Source of the DNA: Phoronis australis
Lineage: Eukaryota; Phoronida; Phoronidae
DNA length: 64,000 bases
Reading direction: 5' to 3'
Assembly: GCA_002633005.1 (NCBI GenBank)
Contig: NMRA01000660.1
Coordinates: forward strand, 1-64,000
Within the stretch, counting starts at the first letter, position 1, and the number at the start of each line of letters is the position of its first letter. The notes beneath the pieces are model-generated. The model did no database searches, was not told where the DNA came from, and worked only from the letters and a program-made list of their open reading frames with translations. The translations under genes and the position numbers were made by a program. This document shows positions 1-15,100 of the stretch, in pieces.

Positions 1-1
1 G

Positions 2-173
2 CAAAAATCACCATGCCTTTCTGAGGAAGTTTCGAACGGCTCCATCAACACACTTTCCCAGAAGTTTGACAGCCTTCATTCTCACGCGAATTACTCATTC
101 AGAGTTCGAGCTTCAAATAACGACCTTCCTGGACCATGGAGCGAATGGAGTTATAGTGTGGTCGCAGAAAGTG
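2..173 (+). CDS. RPTP exon: C-terminal half of an FN3 repeat (partial at window edge)
   Basis: The open frame runs from base 2 and shows FN3 strand F/G features ([10 protein letters not shown], then GPWSEW). It ends at GAAAGTG before GTAAGA, phase 1. It matches the second FN3 repeat of the minus-strand kinase (41954..42250), including the same residues at the splice junction (AES/SES then a split Gly codon). Confidence 0.9.
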
Positions 174-3100
174 GTAAGATACAGAATTAATATATTTGCA
201 TTAGAACTGCACTAAAAGGTCCAACAACCAGGGGATCTTCGACCTTCGAGGATACGGTTCGTCTCGTTTTATTAGTTAATGACGACTTTTTGTGAGCTCA
301 TGTGCTTCGCTCGTCGTGCATGCCGAGATCTCAGCATCACTTTCATGATCTCGCCACCATTCTCGCATGTACCTGGCTTTACTGAATGCAGTCCAGAGCT
401 AAAATCACTATATATGCACTAAAGACAAAGATTATACTGGTATACTGGAGATGCAAAGAATTTGAAGCCACAAATTAACAGGACACACCAATCCTGATAT
501 AGGACCAAAAAGCATAATTGCTTCTGTTCTTTGTTTTTTATCTGAAACCGTGGTGATGTTGCGACATTGTTTAGTTTTAGTTTTTTTAAGAAAAACGTTT
601 CTCGAAACGAGGACTTTCTTTACTCAACTCGAATTAAGATTCAGTGGTTGATGACTGGCCGCACTCGATTCCTGTGACAGAAGACTTGACTGCAATGTCA
701 ACGATCCATGACCAGGTCCCTCCACACCTGACCCAAAATAAAACGTCGCGGATATGTTGTTTTAATCTGTAGTTGGGCCTTCCTTGCAACATTGTGCATG
801 TAGATACAATAGTAAGATACTGGGGCTTTAATGGGTTGGATGATTCTGGTAATTACATTGTATTTTGTAGCGATGTTGTTATGGTGTGCCGTGCCTCCAG
901 TCTCACAATGTCTAATTTGCCTCAACAGCTCCACCACCACCTAGGAACCTAAATGTGGTAGACATGAACATAACATACGTCACTATCGACTGGAAACCAC
1001 CGTGTCCCTCTAACGGCGTAATTCGTGAATATAGTGTTCGACACCGCAGTCTCAATGAAAGCAAAGACTTCATTACAGCACCATGTAGTGAATGCTCATC
1101 CCTGACACTTTTCAACCTCAAGTTCAAACATATTTACGAGTTTCAGGTAACATAAATTGCTTTAATAACAGTCTCATTACAGGCACATGTGTTTATTGAT
1201 GAAACATGGACCACTATTCATTCAGATATTGAGGTCTTTAAAAAGCATAAAATGCAAAATGGTTCAAGTGGACCTTCATGGACGGGTGTAAAAGTACGAA
1301 AAAAACATTGAGTGCCGTTTGAATACCTTCACATTATGTAAATGCATTACAAAGTTCGACAGTACAAGCTTTCCATCCGTTTTGGAAGACTATTAAGAAA
1401 CGCCATTCACGAGGCGCCCGGCGTTCATATAAAGCTTATAATAGGAGTTAACACCTTGCTTCACCTTTGTCTTTTACAACCTCCCAGATTTTATCAACGG
1501 TTTTCCAGAAAGCTAAAAACAGACCTTTAAACAGGTGAGTTCGTCTGGGACGAACTCCTTATCCACGGAGTGTGCACTTGCCGAGTTTGCTGTCGTGAAC
1601 GGTTGATGAATCCAAAGTGACCAATGGTCAGTTTACAGTACAATTCTGTGTGACATTTCACATATAAAGTATGTATGATGTGATTACCACGAATAAACAC
1701 GTCAAAGTGAGAACAAAAATTACTTGCACAGTTAATCATGGTATATGTGATGCAAAGTCAAAGGGGTATTTTAAAAATCCTCGAATTTAATTTGGTGTGC
1801 GTGTAACAATTTTACGATCGGAAATTGGAAATACAGCGGTGACCTCGCCTCTGCAGTGTTTCCTTATTCACGTTTGATGTTTTACAGATCCGGGCAAAAA
1901 CCAGCGAATGGGGCTCCTGGAGCACCTCTGTATATGAAACAATTGAGGAAGGAGGTGAGATTAATCTATTTTTGAGGTTTTGTTCTAGCAGACCCTCAAC
2001 TGTTAACAGACACGTCGTAGAAGGGAAAAAATCTGCCTAAAGTTTTGCTAACCAAAGCGTCACCTGAGGTAGTTGTGCTTCCCAAATGAACCAAAACAAA
2101 GAAATGGGTGCCACTGCACTCAAAAAACATCGGGTGACGAAAGAGGTCGCCAGTATTGTCGAAATCATCTACCTATACCGCAAGAATCTCGTGTGGCACG
2201 CCTTTCTGTTAAAAGTACATTTACCGAAAAGTTAATGTCGTGATTTGAGAAACAACCTTAAAAGTAAGACAGCCCAATTCGTCATTTTCAACACGCCTAT
2301 TGACCTAGTTTTATTTGACTACCGTTCGGAACAAGGCTAGTCGTCGAGGTTTTCTATTAGCGGAAGGGGAAACAGACAGCGGGATCATCTTGAAATTAGT
2401 CTTTTTAATGATGAACTGGATATTGAAAAGTTCTTGTGGGCATAACAAAAGGTGATTATTTTAAGACCCGGATTCTTGAAGACCGTGAACGTAGAGCATT
2501 CCAAATATCTTTGAAAACCGTTTCTTGACAAAGAGTCGAACAGGCGGCACATCTCGCTGGCGCTGGTTTCTTACTATTGTGAGCCTGCAAGTAGACACCA
2601 TTGCTTGGGGGGACTTCTTTGGAATTATAATCTCTGACGTGCCACCTGTTGGCCACATCGTGTTTTAAAATTATATCAAGCTGTTTGGTGGAGTTCATCA
2701 AAAGCTTGCTATCACATCTGAAGATGCACCGTTGGCATCTCTCGTGAGTGGTAACAACATTCAAATAACACATTCCCACTGTTCATGAATTCGATTTTGT
2801 GTTTCGAAGTATGCAGTCTTTCTCAACAATCGTCGTTAGTAAAATACCAAAAAACAACACTCTGTGCTTCACGCCGACGTTTCGATATTACTAAAAATCC
2901 TCACCAGGCATACATAATACAACCAGTACTTACATGGAAAAAAATACCAGAACTGCACATCCAACCTTCAGCACAGATCTTGTTTGTATGCCCCATTGTT
3001 CTGGTTTAGTGACTACAGGATATTGCTTTATGAGGAGTGACTGGCGGATTAACATCCTAATACAGTTATTGCCTTTGGTCAGGACACTACCACTGTCACT

Positions 3101-6100
3101 GTCACTGACGACGTCATTATACTTCCAGTTCCTGACAGGCCAAACGACGTTATTTGCAAGTCACGTGGACAGACCTCGCTATCAGTGGGATGGGAGGAAC
3201 CTACTCGAAAAAACGGATACTTGACGCGATACAACGTACGTTTTGCTAATTTGTGGTGTTCTAATTCTAAAGATATTAGCTAACTAAAATTCCTTGGCCT
3301 TTTGTGTGCCTTTGAATGGACAGGGTATGCTGAAACAGGAAACCTTTGCACGTGTGCCAGGTGATCAGAATGACAGTAGATCTTAACATATAGATCGAAT
3401 GGAGTTTTTGCAGATAACACAGGAAAGAAACTGTATAGATAACTCAATTGCACAAAGCTCTTGGAAAGTGTACTGTGGTCTATTGTGATTTATCGCCAAA
3501 CATCACCTTAAACGAAATGGGTTGGTGCTTTTATTTACAATGAAGAAAGGGTAACTTATTTTTACACCATATTTGAAAAATTGAACGTGGACCATGCGCA
3601 TCTTTTGCAAATCAAGTCCATTTCTGGTTTTTGGTGCTGGTTCGAACAGAATATCCCGCTATTTTGTTTGCAATTTACATGCCTGCGCTTTGCATTTTGG
3701 TTGATTTGGCAACTTGAACATACATGTATATTATTAAACATAAGAAATGTGATCATTTCTTGTAAATGTTGCGCTGTTCATGGCTTCACATTAAGCTATA
3801 TTTCGACGTTTGTGGTTTTATTAAGAGCTGAAAACACGAGCATACAAAACCTTTTTTATTCCCAAATGTTGCCCGTGGTCGTGTTTTTGGTTCATGTACT
3901 TTCTGTATCTAAAATGATAGAATACGTTTTGTCAGTAAACAAGAAAAGACGAGCGTTTAATTGGCCGTCTTTGATTTTAGATCCCTCTATTTGAAGTATG
4001 AGATTTTTTAAACTGAAATTTAAGCCAACTCAGGGAGAAACGGAAGGCCTTCAAGTGATGTACTTAGTTTTGATAAAACATAATGAAACTTTTGATGTGA
4101 TACCTCAAAGTGAGAGTATGGGTGCACTCAGCAAAGAGACCGTGAGGACGTTGTGATAGACTGCAATTTTAATGGTAATGCGTTGGGTCGCGTTTCCACC
4201 ATTCTTGAAATAAATTTGGCACGTGTAAGTGGCTATGGACGGGATGGGAGATCTCAGCGTTTGGTTAATGTATAGTATATTTATCCGCTGCATGGTGTCA
4301 ATGCTGTGATTTTAAAAAGTCGACAAATTCAGCAACTTAGTCTAGCAACACTCAATTCCACATGATGCCGAAGGATAAGGCATAATTTGACAACAATTTT
4401 CTACACAAAGTTTTAACATGGGTCTCGTAGCCCTATTTCACAGCTCTAGGTCTTGCTATCAACAGACGGCCAGGTATGAGTGCCACCCCGTGTTTGGAAG
4501 ACCAATTTTATTACCATCCCCTCAAAATGACCACCTTATGCACCCCGTAATTAGCATTCAGGTGAAATCAAGTATCCATCAGTCCTCCTCGGACGTCTGG
4601 CTAACACGTGACCATATGGGCGTCTAGCTAATAAGTCACGATATGGACGTCTGACTAATAAGTGACCATATTGGCATCTGACCAATAAGTCACGATATGG
4701 ACGTCTCGCTAATAAGTGACCATATTGACGTCTGACTAATGAGCGACCAAAAGCCCTTTTAAGTAGCGTAAAGCTTTACCTGCACAGCCCGACTACATAT
4801 TCCACATTCTGGTGGTTTATTTATTACCAGATTAAGTATTGTCATTCTCCGATATAACGGCGACATTATGAAATACGCCTTATTGCTAGTCGGCGATCTG
4901 GTAGTTGGTGGACAGCGCTGTGTACGGTTTTAATGCAGTAGGATGTTCTCTACTGTTTTTCATAAATGCTTTGCTGTCAAGATGCCTTCAAACTGCCAGT
5001 GAAGTGCAGTGGCATGTTAAACTAGCCACAACAATACAAATGCTCCAGTTGACTACAGGTGCGCGCCACGTTAGATACTGTCAGAATCAGGGGAAATAGA
5101 GCGGCTTACTAATTCTATATAAAATGTTATTTGTGGATTATCGATCTTCTAGATTTCATGGACACCGAAAAATGTAAGACAAGTATCTGAGACTGTGAGC
5201 TCAGGTACCTTGACCTTTGATGTACGTGATCTAGAGCCTGGCACGAGGTACACCTTTCACGTGCAGGCGAGCACTTCCGTTGGATTTGGACCGCCCGCAG
5301 CGAGAGATTGTTGGACGACTTTGTCTGGTATGTTATTAATTTTGTCAAAAATAATGTGGTCTCGACTTTTAGCATAACGTCGTCTAACCTAAATCGGTCT
5401 TACATATATTCGCTAAACGGTAGCTGAGGTCTCCAAACCTCTTTGACTGGAGCCGAAAATGGAGAAAAAGATAAACTTTCGGTGAAGAACTGATGAACTC
5501 CGTTTTTGCCTGCCTTGGCCCCGTAGTATTTCAAATGTGTGCCTGGCAATTTCGTGGCGATTTCGTGGCGATTTTTTACCCGGCCACAAACAAAATCTGA
5601 GGTCGAATTGGCCACACACACGTCGCGATCGAGCTCATGTGATCATTACATGTACATGTAAACATGCTTTACGACGTGAGCCTTGCTTCATTAAAATATC
5701 AAAACTTTACGATACTTCTACAAAATATGAAACGGAGACGTACGTCAAAACTGATGACTGGTCATAAGACTCTTACATGTATAAAAATTAAAACATTTTA
5801 ACGAAACAGAGGCATGGTTACTTATTCAAGTTAAAATGTTTTCACATCAATTTCGAAAAACAATGGAGATTAAGTCTTGTGAAAATGAACACGTCACATG
5901 ACACCCGACAAGCAAACAAGATGTCAAAGGCAAATACATTGTCGCTAATCGACGTTCCTGGTGGAATCGATTAGTGTTTTATGCAATATCCGAAAACGCT
6001 TCGACAAAGACAACAGGCAATCGTTTCAGCAAAGAATCCTACGTTCACGATGTGGAAATTTACAAAGGTGATGATGAAAATAAAGTATTCGAGGAAAAGT

Positions 6101-9100
6101 ATTTCGGAGCCACCGAAAATCCGAAGAACCCCACACGGGGTTCACTTTCACCTGACAAATGACAATGCCACTAATGCAAAATGTTGATGTAAAGTTNGTC
6201 AGTGGTGTGAAATACAAATTTTATAAGATTAATCTGAGCAATGGGCACCGACATTTTCATTAGCTTTACAAATTTATGTTTATTTGGTTCACGCCAGCAC
6301 CACTCATATATACATGTGAATGTAGTTCTCAGAGAATAGTACATTTTACAAACACATATAAAATGGTATTCATCTTCAACACACACGGTAGTTTTGGTTC
6401 ACAAGAGCATGTCTACATTTCACAATCATCAAGGTATGGTTTGACCAATGTAATTTAGGCATAGCTGCGAAAAAGATTTATGGATTATCACGCAACAGAT
6501 AGGATTCCATTTCAAAATCAACTTTAAATGAGGAATATGTATTTAAGTTTTGAGCTATTCTCCACAGCAAAGCTCTAGTCTTGTAAAAAACAATCTTTAA
6601 TTCGCTTCTCAAAAATGACAAGAAAAGATGCTTCACAGCCAACTCCCTGATTGTACCATACCAATATAAAACCATACCTTTGCAGCAAATTCCTAACAGA
6701 TGAAGCCCATTTTTTCCTACCAGCCTCGTCCAATATGACAAGTTTGTCATACAGAGATTTTAGATTTCGATGTGCTGACCTTTTTAACAATAAACCAATA
6801 CTTGATCAGTTTAACAACCAGCTTTACATATAGTGGATACCTTCCCAGTTCTCCCAGCACAGCATGATTTGGACAGTTACTTCCAACACCCAGCAGTTGC
6901 TTACAGAATATCAGTTGAGCGCGCTCGATACTAGAATATACTAGACTATTCTTTAAATCCCCAAATCTCACTTCCATAGCTAGTGATTGGGTATATCAAG
7001 CGCAATTTTCGGTGAAAGTCGTCCACATTTTGACTGAGACAAAGTTCCCGTAGCTTGCGTCCAGAATAACTTACCAGTAAGTTAAATACCCATGTACTTA
7101 TATGATGAGACAACATCAATTTTGTCATTTCCGAAATTCCATTTTTCGTAATTTATCAGTGGTCCGCCTTTTCTAAATACCATTATTTTGGTTTTTGTAA
7201 GGTTGACTGTCATACCCCAAGCCTGACAGTATTCATGCAGAGCGTAAATTTGTTGCTGTAGTTTTACTGCTTTCCCTGCACGACCAACCATATCATCAGC
7301 GTATAGCTACATACAAATTTGAGGCACATTCTCATTTACGTTAATTCCTCTAATTAAAGATTCTTTTAAGTAATCAACAAATTCGTTCAAATACATACTA
7401 AATAAAAAGGACTAAGCATACACCCTTGGCGAGTACCAATATTATTACTGAAAAAGTCAGTTAACCCACGCTCAGTTCTTACACACGCTCTTAGCTTTGA
7501 ATACATACTTCTCTTCAATTTTAAAACACTGCCATTAATTTCTATTTTTGGTAGCTTATTCCACAAAAATTGATGTGAAATGCTGTCAAAGGCCCGAGAA
7601 AAATCTACGTATATAGCATAAAATCTGCCCCTGCGCTTACTCAAATACTAATGAACAATTCCTTGTAAGGTAAAAAGTTGGTCTATTGTACTATAGCACT
7701 TTCTAAAACCAGTCTGAGCTTTGTTAAGTAAGTCATTATCGTAAGCCCAACTTGTTTATAATTTTCGTAAAAAAATTCCCGAGAACAGGAAGAAGTGAAC
7801 TACCCCGATAATTATTTACATCATTGACGTCCCCTTGCTTATGCAATGGACATGTTATAGCGTCACACCAGGACTGAGGAAATTCCCCTAATCGTAGAGC
7901 ACTATTAAAAAGGTTTGTCAAGACAGATGATATATACTCTTTGGTGGACTTAAAGAGTTCATAGACGAGTCCGCCAACACCGGAAGCTTTTACGTTCGGA
8001 AGGTCTCGAAAAACGAAAAAAATCTCACTTTCACTAAAATCAAGATTCAATTGATTTGGGTCATCTACCATACAGTCATCATCAATACCACTTCTCAAGA
8101 TTTCTACACCATTCTTTTCAATTTGATTTTCATAAACTGTCGCACCATCAGGTGGTAAGTAAACACAACAGAGTAATACATCCTTTTCAGTACAAAATAG
8201 ACTCTTACCAATTAATAGAAAAATACCAAAATCGAAATCATATTTCACTCGTGTTACATACCGAGCTAAACATTTTTTACAAACACACATACTCCACCGG
8301 AGTTTCTACCCAACCCCTCTTTCTTTAAATTAACTTTACTGAAACATTTGTACCCAGGCAAAAAGTTATCAAACTGATTTTCGTTCGCTGCCCAAGTTTC
8401 CACAACTCCAACTAAATGAAAAGAAGATAAACATTCAACGATACTTTTGTTCTCTGTTTTGCTACCTAATCCGTGTACATTCTAGACTAGTGTACATGTA
8501 CTTAATTCGCTGGTCCTTGAAGGCTCTGGGCCGTGGCCAAACAGCTAGGCATTTCTGTAGATATCTTGCATGTTTTTTAACCATTTTCTCTGCATCATCG
8601 TAAACAAACTGTTTTCCACGCCAATAAGCTTGTTGTCTAATCTTCGAACGAAATATTTCGATTAAAAAACTCAGGTTTATACTGTAGTTCAAACACACAC
8701 TCACCTTTCCAAGGCAAGCAGTTAGCTCCGGTAGGTCTAGGGCTGTGTGCAAGTCAAATTAATGCACGTAATTGTACCATTAAGACACTTAAGTTAGGCT
8801 TACCTTCTGACGACCTTGGCATTTTTTGTAGTTTCATCGTATGAAGGTGGCTTGCTGTTATTTTTAAACTTAGCATGATCATTAAACTGTGGTATGGTTA
8901 CAAAAAATGACAAGTCTGGTGTAGTGGTAAAAATGGCTATTGACAAGAATAACTCAAATTCCGTTTTTAAAGCTTCATAAATCTAAATGTCATGTTTAAC
9001 AGCTTCAAAAGGAGCTCTCTGTAACTCTAGACGCTCTCATCAAAAAGTAACTCAACTGTTTATTGTTTCATGACAACAGCTCGAACAAGGCTTTGAGTTC

Positions 9101-12100
9101 AGTAATCCAATGCCCCCTCCCTGTGCCGATCGAATCTGAATTTTAGAAAGTTGAACGCCAGCTTACGGGTGTATTAATGGCAAAAATGAATCTCTGCTAC
9201 CAAAAAAAAATGTCTATAGGTCGAAATGACTAGAAAATAGTAAAAAATAGTAAAAAATAAAAAAAAACAATTTCCAGGGAATATCGCTAGGCTGTAGTGC
9301 TGAGATCCAGCAGGTGCCGAGACAAAGGCGGCCACTAGAGTGAAACTCCGGAGTCAAAATCAGATAAGCCTACACTATAGCCACCAAACTGGAACAAATA
9401 TATTTGTGCATAACCTTCGAGTAATCAAGCAAAATTGCCAAGTTCAGCTGCTCATGTACGTGGCTGTTTGCACAGTTTGATACCTTGTTTAAACATTTCG
9501 ACATCACTTTTCGGCTTAGGAGATGCCTAAAAATGACAGGTTATGCTTCTCGAGTTACATAACGGCTATCAGAATTACACACGCCGCATCAACACCGTAT
9601 CACCATTCTTATCACGCAATTTCTTGATCTGTAGACTAAAACAGGTTTTACACCACAACGTATTGTTTGTCGGGTAAAATGGCGGCTTGTCAACACAAAC
9701 GAAGGTGTGTCAAAGATGCTGCGTTCGGATTGGCCAGTTAAGCCGTCAATCGTAATCCTGTTGATAGGTCAATTGTCTATTGCCTACGCGAACAAAAAAT
9801 CGTAATAATCAGTGTCTGTTTACGCCAGCTAAATTTCTCATTTCAGACATTCCCAAGTTTCAATTACCACAGACAGACAGGGAGGAAGTGACGTCAACCA
9901 CTGCAAAGTTACCTGTGGAACCTATAAAAGACTATCGAAACAAAGAAGATATCAGGTAACTCTGTTCCATATTGACAGAACCTCTGATTTGCTAGTCTCT
10001 ACAAAAGGTTGACCTTTCACATCTGGTCCCTTGATAAACCACATGGTAGACAATCGACACCTGGAGTGGATAAGTGTCAGAGTGTTTAATAATGGGTTTG
10101 TGGACAGAATAAAGAAGCAAAACACAATTACACCATGTTTGGGGTGAAACTTCTTCTTACCAGGGTATTGTGGGCAAAGTTTTCGCTCTGCTAGGAGCTG
10201 CTTTTCGTAGACGCATCTCTCAGACATAGGCCTTGTTTTCAACGAATGTCTAGCAGACATCGGCGGGAATTGATGATATAAAATCACAGCAAAGACAGAC
10301 TTTATTGCTTTATAACTTTGATCAGGCCATCCAATTTACCTATTATACTTATTTACCTGTATTCATTTTATTGTAATTGTACTAGTCATAATAAATGACC
10401 TTATATCGCCTATATCAATCTCTTTTCATCTCTGGTAACGAGCTTGCGACGCACGTATCATTTATCTATTATCCGGGACATATGTCGATCATAAATGCGT
10501 CTTTTCGTTGAAATGATGACATCCCTTGGAAAAATACACTGAATTTAAAATGCTCTTAAACAGGTTTTACCTTGTGGTTGTTGAGATGAGAGCCACTCGT
10601 AAAAACGCAGAGTTGATTGACGTGTCAACGTTAAAAGGATTCTCGGAGGCAAGAGCTAAGGGTAGTCATCGTTACATAACTGCTAACCTGACTCTTGATG
10701 ACATGCTTGCGAAGGAAAGCTTTGTTATTGGAGACGGAAAAGTTTATGGAGGCTATACAAACGTGGCGCTTGAAGAAAGCAAAAAATACAGATTCTATTT
10801 GGGAGTCGTCGTTCAGAATGCTGTCGTGAGTATACACAGTGTTCTGTAATTGATTCGATTATATATTTTCTGAAAGCATAAGACGTTGTTGACGTCTTAT
10901 TTACTGTGTGTTATGCATCTCAACAAAATCAATTGCCATGTTTTAATCATACCCTTACGTTCACTTGTTTCAGGAGACGAAGGCACATTTTCAACTATAC
11001 CAGTTTAAAGGATTTACTCCAGGAGGTTATTTAGAAGGTAATTTTCAGATTAACAATATATTTGTGGTTCGTAAGCCCTAATAGCTATGACCTGAACTAT
11101 TTGGAACTGTTACTAGTTTAGTTTTGCTTGTCATACAGTAATTTCGATCGTCCTGAACGTAACAGCATTTCTAAACTAAACGCGTTACGAATGTTTGTTG
11201 GATGTAATTGCGTACTAGTTGTGTCTGAAATAATCTTATATGGCACTGCATGTAGTTTTTGTCAACGATTCCAGCAAGGAACTACAAACAAGAAAGATTA
11301 TTAACGATAGGTGGCTCTGGAGGTGGTGCTGCAGCATTCTTATTGGTAACAGTCATCTTGGTTCTTGTTTACCTGAGGTAAGAGTGTCTGGAAGTGAGTA
11401 TTGTGTCATGTTAGGCTCTCAATCGAAGGTATCGGTTTCATTTTCTACCTGTTCGACTGTACGTCACAGCTGGACCTTGCCTCCATTTGATTATTAACGA
11501 TAGGCGGCTCTGGAGGTGGTGTTGCAGCATTCTTCTTGGTAGCAGTCATCGTGGTTCTTGTTTACCTTAGGTAAGAGTGTCTGGAAGGAAATCTGTATTG
11601 TCTCATGCTAGGCTCTCAATCAAAGGTATTGTTTTCATTTTCTACTCATTCGATATGACGTCATAGCTTGACCTTGCCTCCTTTTGGTTCTTCTATTGAT
11701 CTCCCTCTGTGAATAGGGTTTATCTTTAGTATAGATCTTCAAATACAAATATTGAAATTAATAATGTTTTATTTTAAAAAATTAGGAACTCAGGGTAATG
11801 GGCATTTCTGATGTTGTTTGCCAAACCTGTGTCATATGGACAGTATAAAAACTGTTTTGGGCACAATTGTGCACATCAAACTACTCGTTAAGCTAAAACT
11901 CGAAGTTTGAGTAACAAGTTTAATTAACAGCATTCATTAATTTTACCTCACTGTGTTCTCAGACGTCGCCGATCTATCAAGAAAAAGATGTCCCCGGATG
12001 TTCAGTTGGATCGTAAAAGGAAGGTGAGCCGCAGCATTGCTAGGGTTCAGTCATCTTGAATGTGTGTGGTGAAGTCACAGAACACATTCGAGTTCAACGA

Positions 12101-15100
12101 GCGTTTTCCAAAGTTTCAAGAACAGGAGCAACAGTGAACAAAAACTCACTATCTGGATTTTCCGTAGATAAGCCCTCCCGAAAAATTATGCCCATGCGCG
12201 TTTACATGTATTTGGTGTTTTACTTCTGGGGTCAAGTGTTCAGATGGTGGAGAGTTAATTCGAAAATTCCTCTTAAAAGCCCACTTTAATCACAAATTCA
12301 ATTTAAATTTGTGGAGCATTTATACTTTATGAAAACGAACAAAGTGTTGACGATTTATGCATTTATTAAATTAAAATTTAAAAACAGTTGTAAGTAAAGT
12401 GCCAAAGTCATGAAACCTCTAAACATAGACCTATGTGGACTCAGTCCATGTCAATGTCTTCATCCTGCTCCTCCTCCAAATTTTCTGCTGACCCAGCTTG
12501 GTTACGATCATCTGTGCCACAACGAGATCTGGGAGCTTCATGCACATTAAATTTGTTGTCCAGCTGGGCAGATATTACAAAAAACTGATTGTCTATTGCA
12601 CAATTAACATTATTAACAGATATCAACGTATTCACAACAGTCCTTTTAAGGAATATCAATACACCCAGAAGGGTTGTTTCATTTACAAAAATACATATCG
12701 CGCTTCATGCTCGTATTTACGTAGGCCAAACTACGACTTTCCGTTTTCACGCGTCCCTTTTTCGAATAAACGCCCGGGCGTTGAATTGTTGTTACTAAAA
12801 CGCCTGGAAGTTTTCATTTTCCGAACACACATCCATGGGATTATTTACATAAAATCCCGTTATATCTGTTGTAGTCATACTATCATTCCTTAGCTGCCTC
12901 ACGCATGTGGCGATATTGTTCGTATACATTAATGTCTGAAAACTGTGGATCTTCGCTAAAGTTGATAGTCATATAGTACAAAATGTCTAAACTACAAGGC
13001 TAGGAGATTGCGATACACCGTGTCGAACGCAAAAAGCGATCCACGCACCTGCAAACACCATTCACTCACTTTCATACATGAAATCGGACTCACAAAACAC
13101 GACTTATCAGCCCAAAAAACACGGCCACGGACTATCATTCACGTAGAAACACGATACACGCACCGCCAAACAAAGTTCACTCCCATAACGCATGTCTAAT
13201 AAACAGTCACAAACTCGCCGTCTTACCGGGTAAGTAGCGCGAAATAAGTGATTATTACTACCCAGAAAAGAAATTGATCAACCTTCCTGCTTTTAGCAAC
13301 ACCTTTTCCTAGAAATTTGTTTTTTGGCCAAACAGCAAGTCTTTTTACGGAATTCGAACGATCCATTTCATTTTTAGAAGAAAGCAAGATAACCGAAGTC
13401 GCCACTCTCAATGTCAATATTCAGAACTGATGATACAAAAAGGTTTTGGACGCCAATAAATTTTAGAACGAATAAGCAGTTAAGAAAACGTTTATTGTTT
13501 CTAATACACAACAATTACATCACATTACAGACAAACATATGATCAAAATTATATTTAATCTAGCACCTATTACACCACTGTTAAGCCAACATCTAAATGG
13601 TTTCCGTAAAAAGTGTTTGGCGGTCCGTTTGTTGTGTTCTTAAGTGAATATAAGTCATGGTTGTTTTTTGGGTGAATGAATCGTGTTTTGTAAGTCCGAT
13701 CACGTGTATTTGATCCATTGAACGGTGTTTGCAGGTACATGAGTCGTGTTTTATGCGTCCAACATGTTGTTTTGCAATCCGTTAATCATGTAATTTAGGT
13801 ACCTTGTCAGTATGTGCTGAAACATTTTAACGTCATTTGTCTCTCCTTTTGGTTAAATTAACGCTCACGAGGACAGCTTTGTGTACAGTTTCATTAAGAA
13901 GTATTTTTTGGAGGAATTTACTCAGCTTTCAGGAACTTCTTACTAGAAATTAACCGTAATTCTTGAAAAACCTGCCGTCGAGTAAGCAATTAAGTGTTGA
14001 TATGCCTGTCGCAAAATTTGATCATACCAAAGTTAAATGTTTTACTGTTGGAGTGTGAAGCTTTTTCTAAACAATTCGAGGATATATTTTTGTAATATGT
14101 CATCGAACATTGCTTTGCAGGCCTTTTCCCTTCCAATACTGTTTTTGGTGGCTCTATAAAACGAGGTAACTTATGAACTCGTTCAACTTCCACTCGAAAA
14201 TATGTTTCTTTCTAAACTATTGTGAAAAGTTCCCTGCTTCAATTATATATTTCTTTGAATTATAAGGTACAGAACGAACGTCTGATATATTTCCCACTCA
14301 TTCTAGAGAATCCTGTTGACAATAGTGGCAACAATGCTTACGCGAATGTGGCGTTTGCGAGCTCAAGTCTGCAACTTTCCCACCCACCCCCATGTGAGCC
14401 AGTGTACGAAGATTTCAACAAACCTATCAAAATTGAAGACTTAGTTTCGTATGTTGGGCGAGCGTTCGGTGACGACACAGTTGTGAGGGAATACGAGGTA
14501 TAGTAAGGCTTTTGTGTTAAGTTGCTTTTTCATCCACTCGTTTGCTTTCACGATGTGTTGCAAATTAAGAAGTTTATACGTTGCAAAGTTTTGGCAAACG
14601 TCATTTTAATTCCTCACTCTCAACAGTTCAAACGGCAAAAATATACTTAATGGGAAATGCTTTACTTTTCTCGGAATTCTGGTCGGGGTTGTTCGGGACA
14701 TTGTTTCTTGTATTCTTCAAACATAAACACGGCAGTTTAAAGTTCCATGCCATTTTTGCCCAAACAGCAATTAACTCGCTCTGAAGTCTTCTCTCTTGAC
14801 TGCAGTGCTAAGCTGCCTGCTCCTAAATCTCGGTCAAAGATACGTCTTCCGTAGAAGCCTCGTCTTTCCCAGACTATTACGTTTTGTTGAACAGATACCC
14901 TGTTATTTACAGTTTGGTGGGAGAGTTATAAAGACCAACTTGCGAAGACGAAAACGGCTTCCGTCCTCACTTCACTTTAATTTGAGAAGAGAATCATTTG
15001 ATTGTCTTAACTTCATATGCAACTATGTAGAAATTCGAACCAATGTTGGTGCCTCCTCTAGTTTTTTTTTTGTTTGTTGTGCCATTGAACAACTTCAAAT

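Larger units (their letters stand above)
11311..11690 (+). repeat. Tandem duplication (193-base unit) containing the transmembrane exon
   Basis: Two head-to-tail copies of exon plus downstream intron. After each exon come GTAAGAGTGTCTGGAAG, then AGGCTCTCAATC-AAAGGTAT, then a GACCTTGCCTCC block. The intron parts have diverged more than the exons, with small indels. Confidence 0.9.

Noticed and set aside
3581-3994. 137-codon plus-strand frame
   Set aside because: Lies in an RPTP intron, has no recognisable motif or splice context, and overlaps another frame on the opposite strand; treated as chance.
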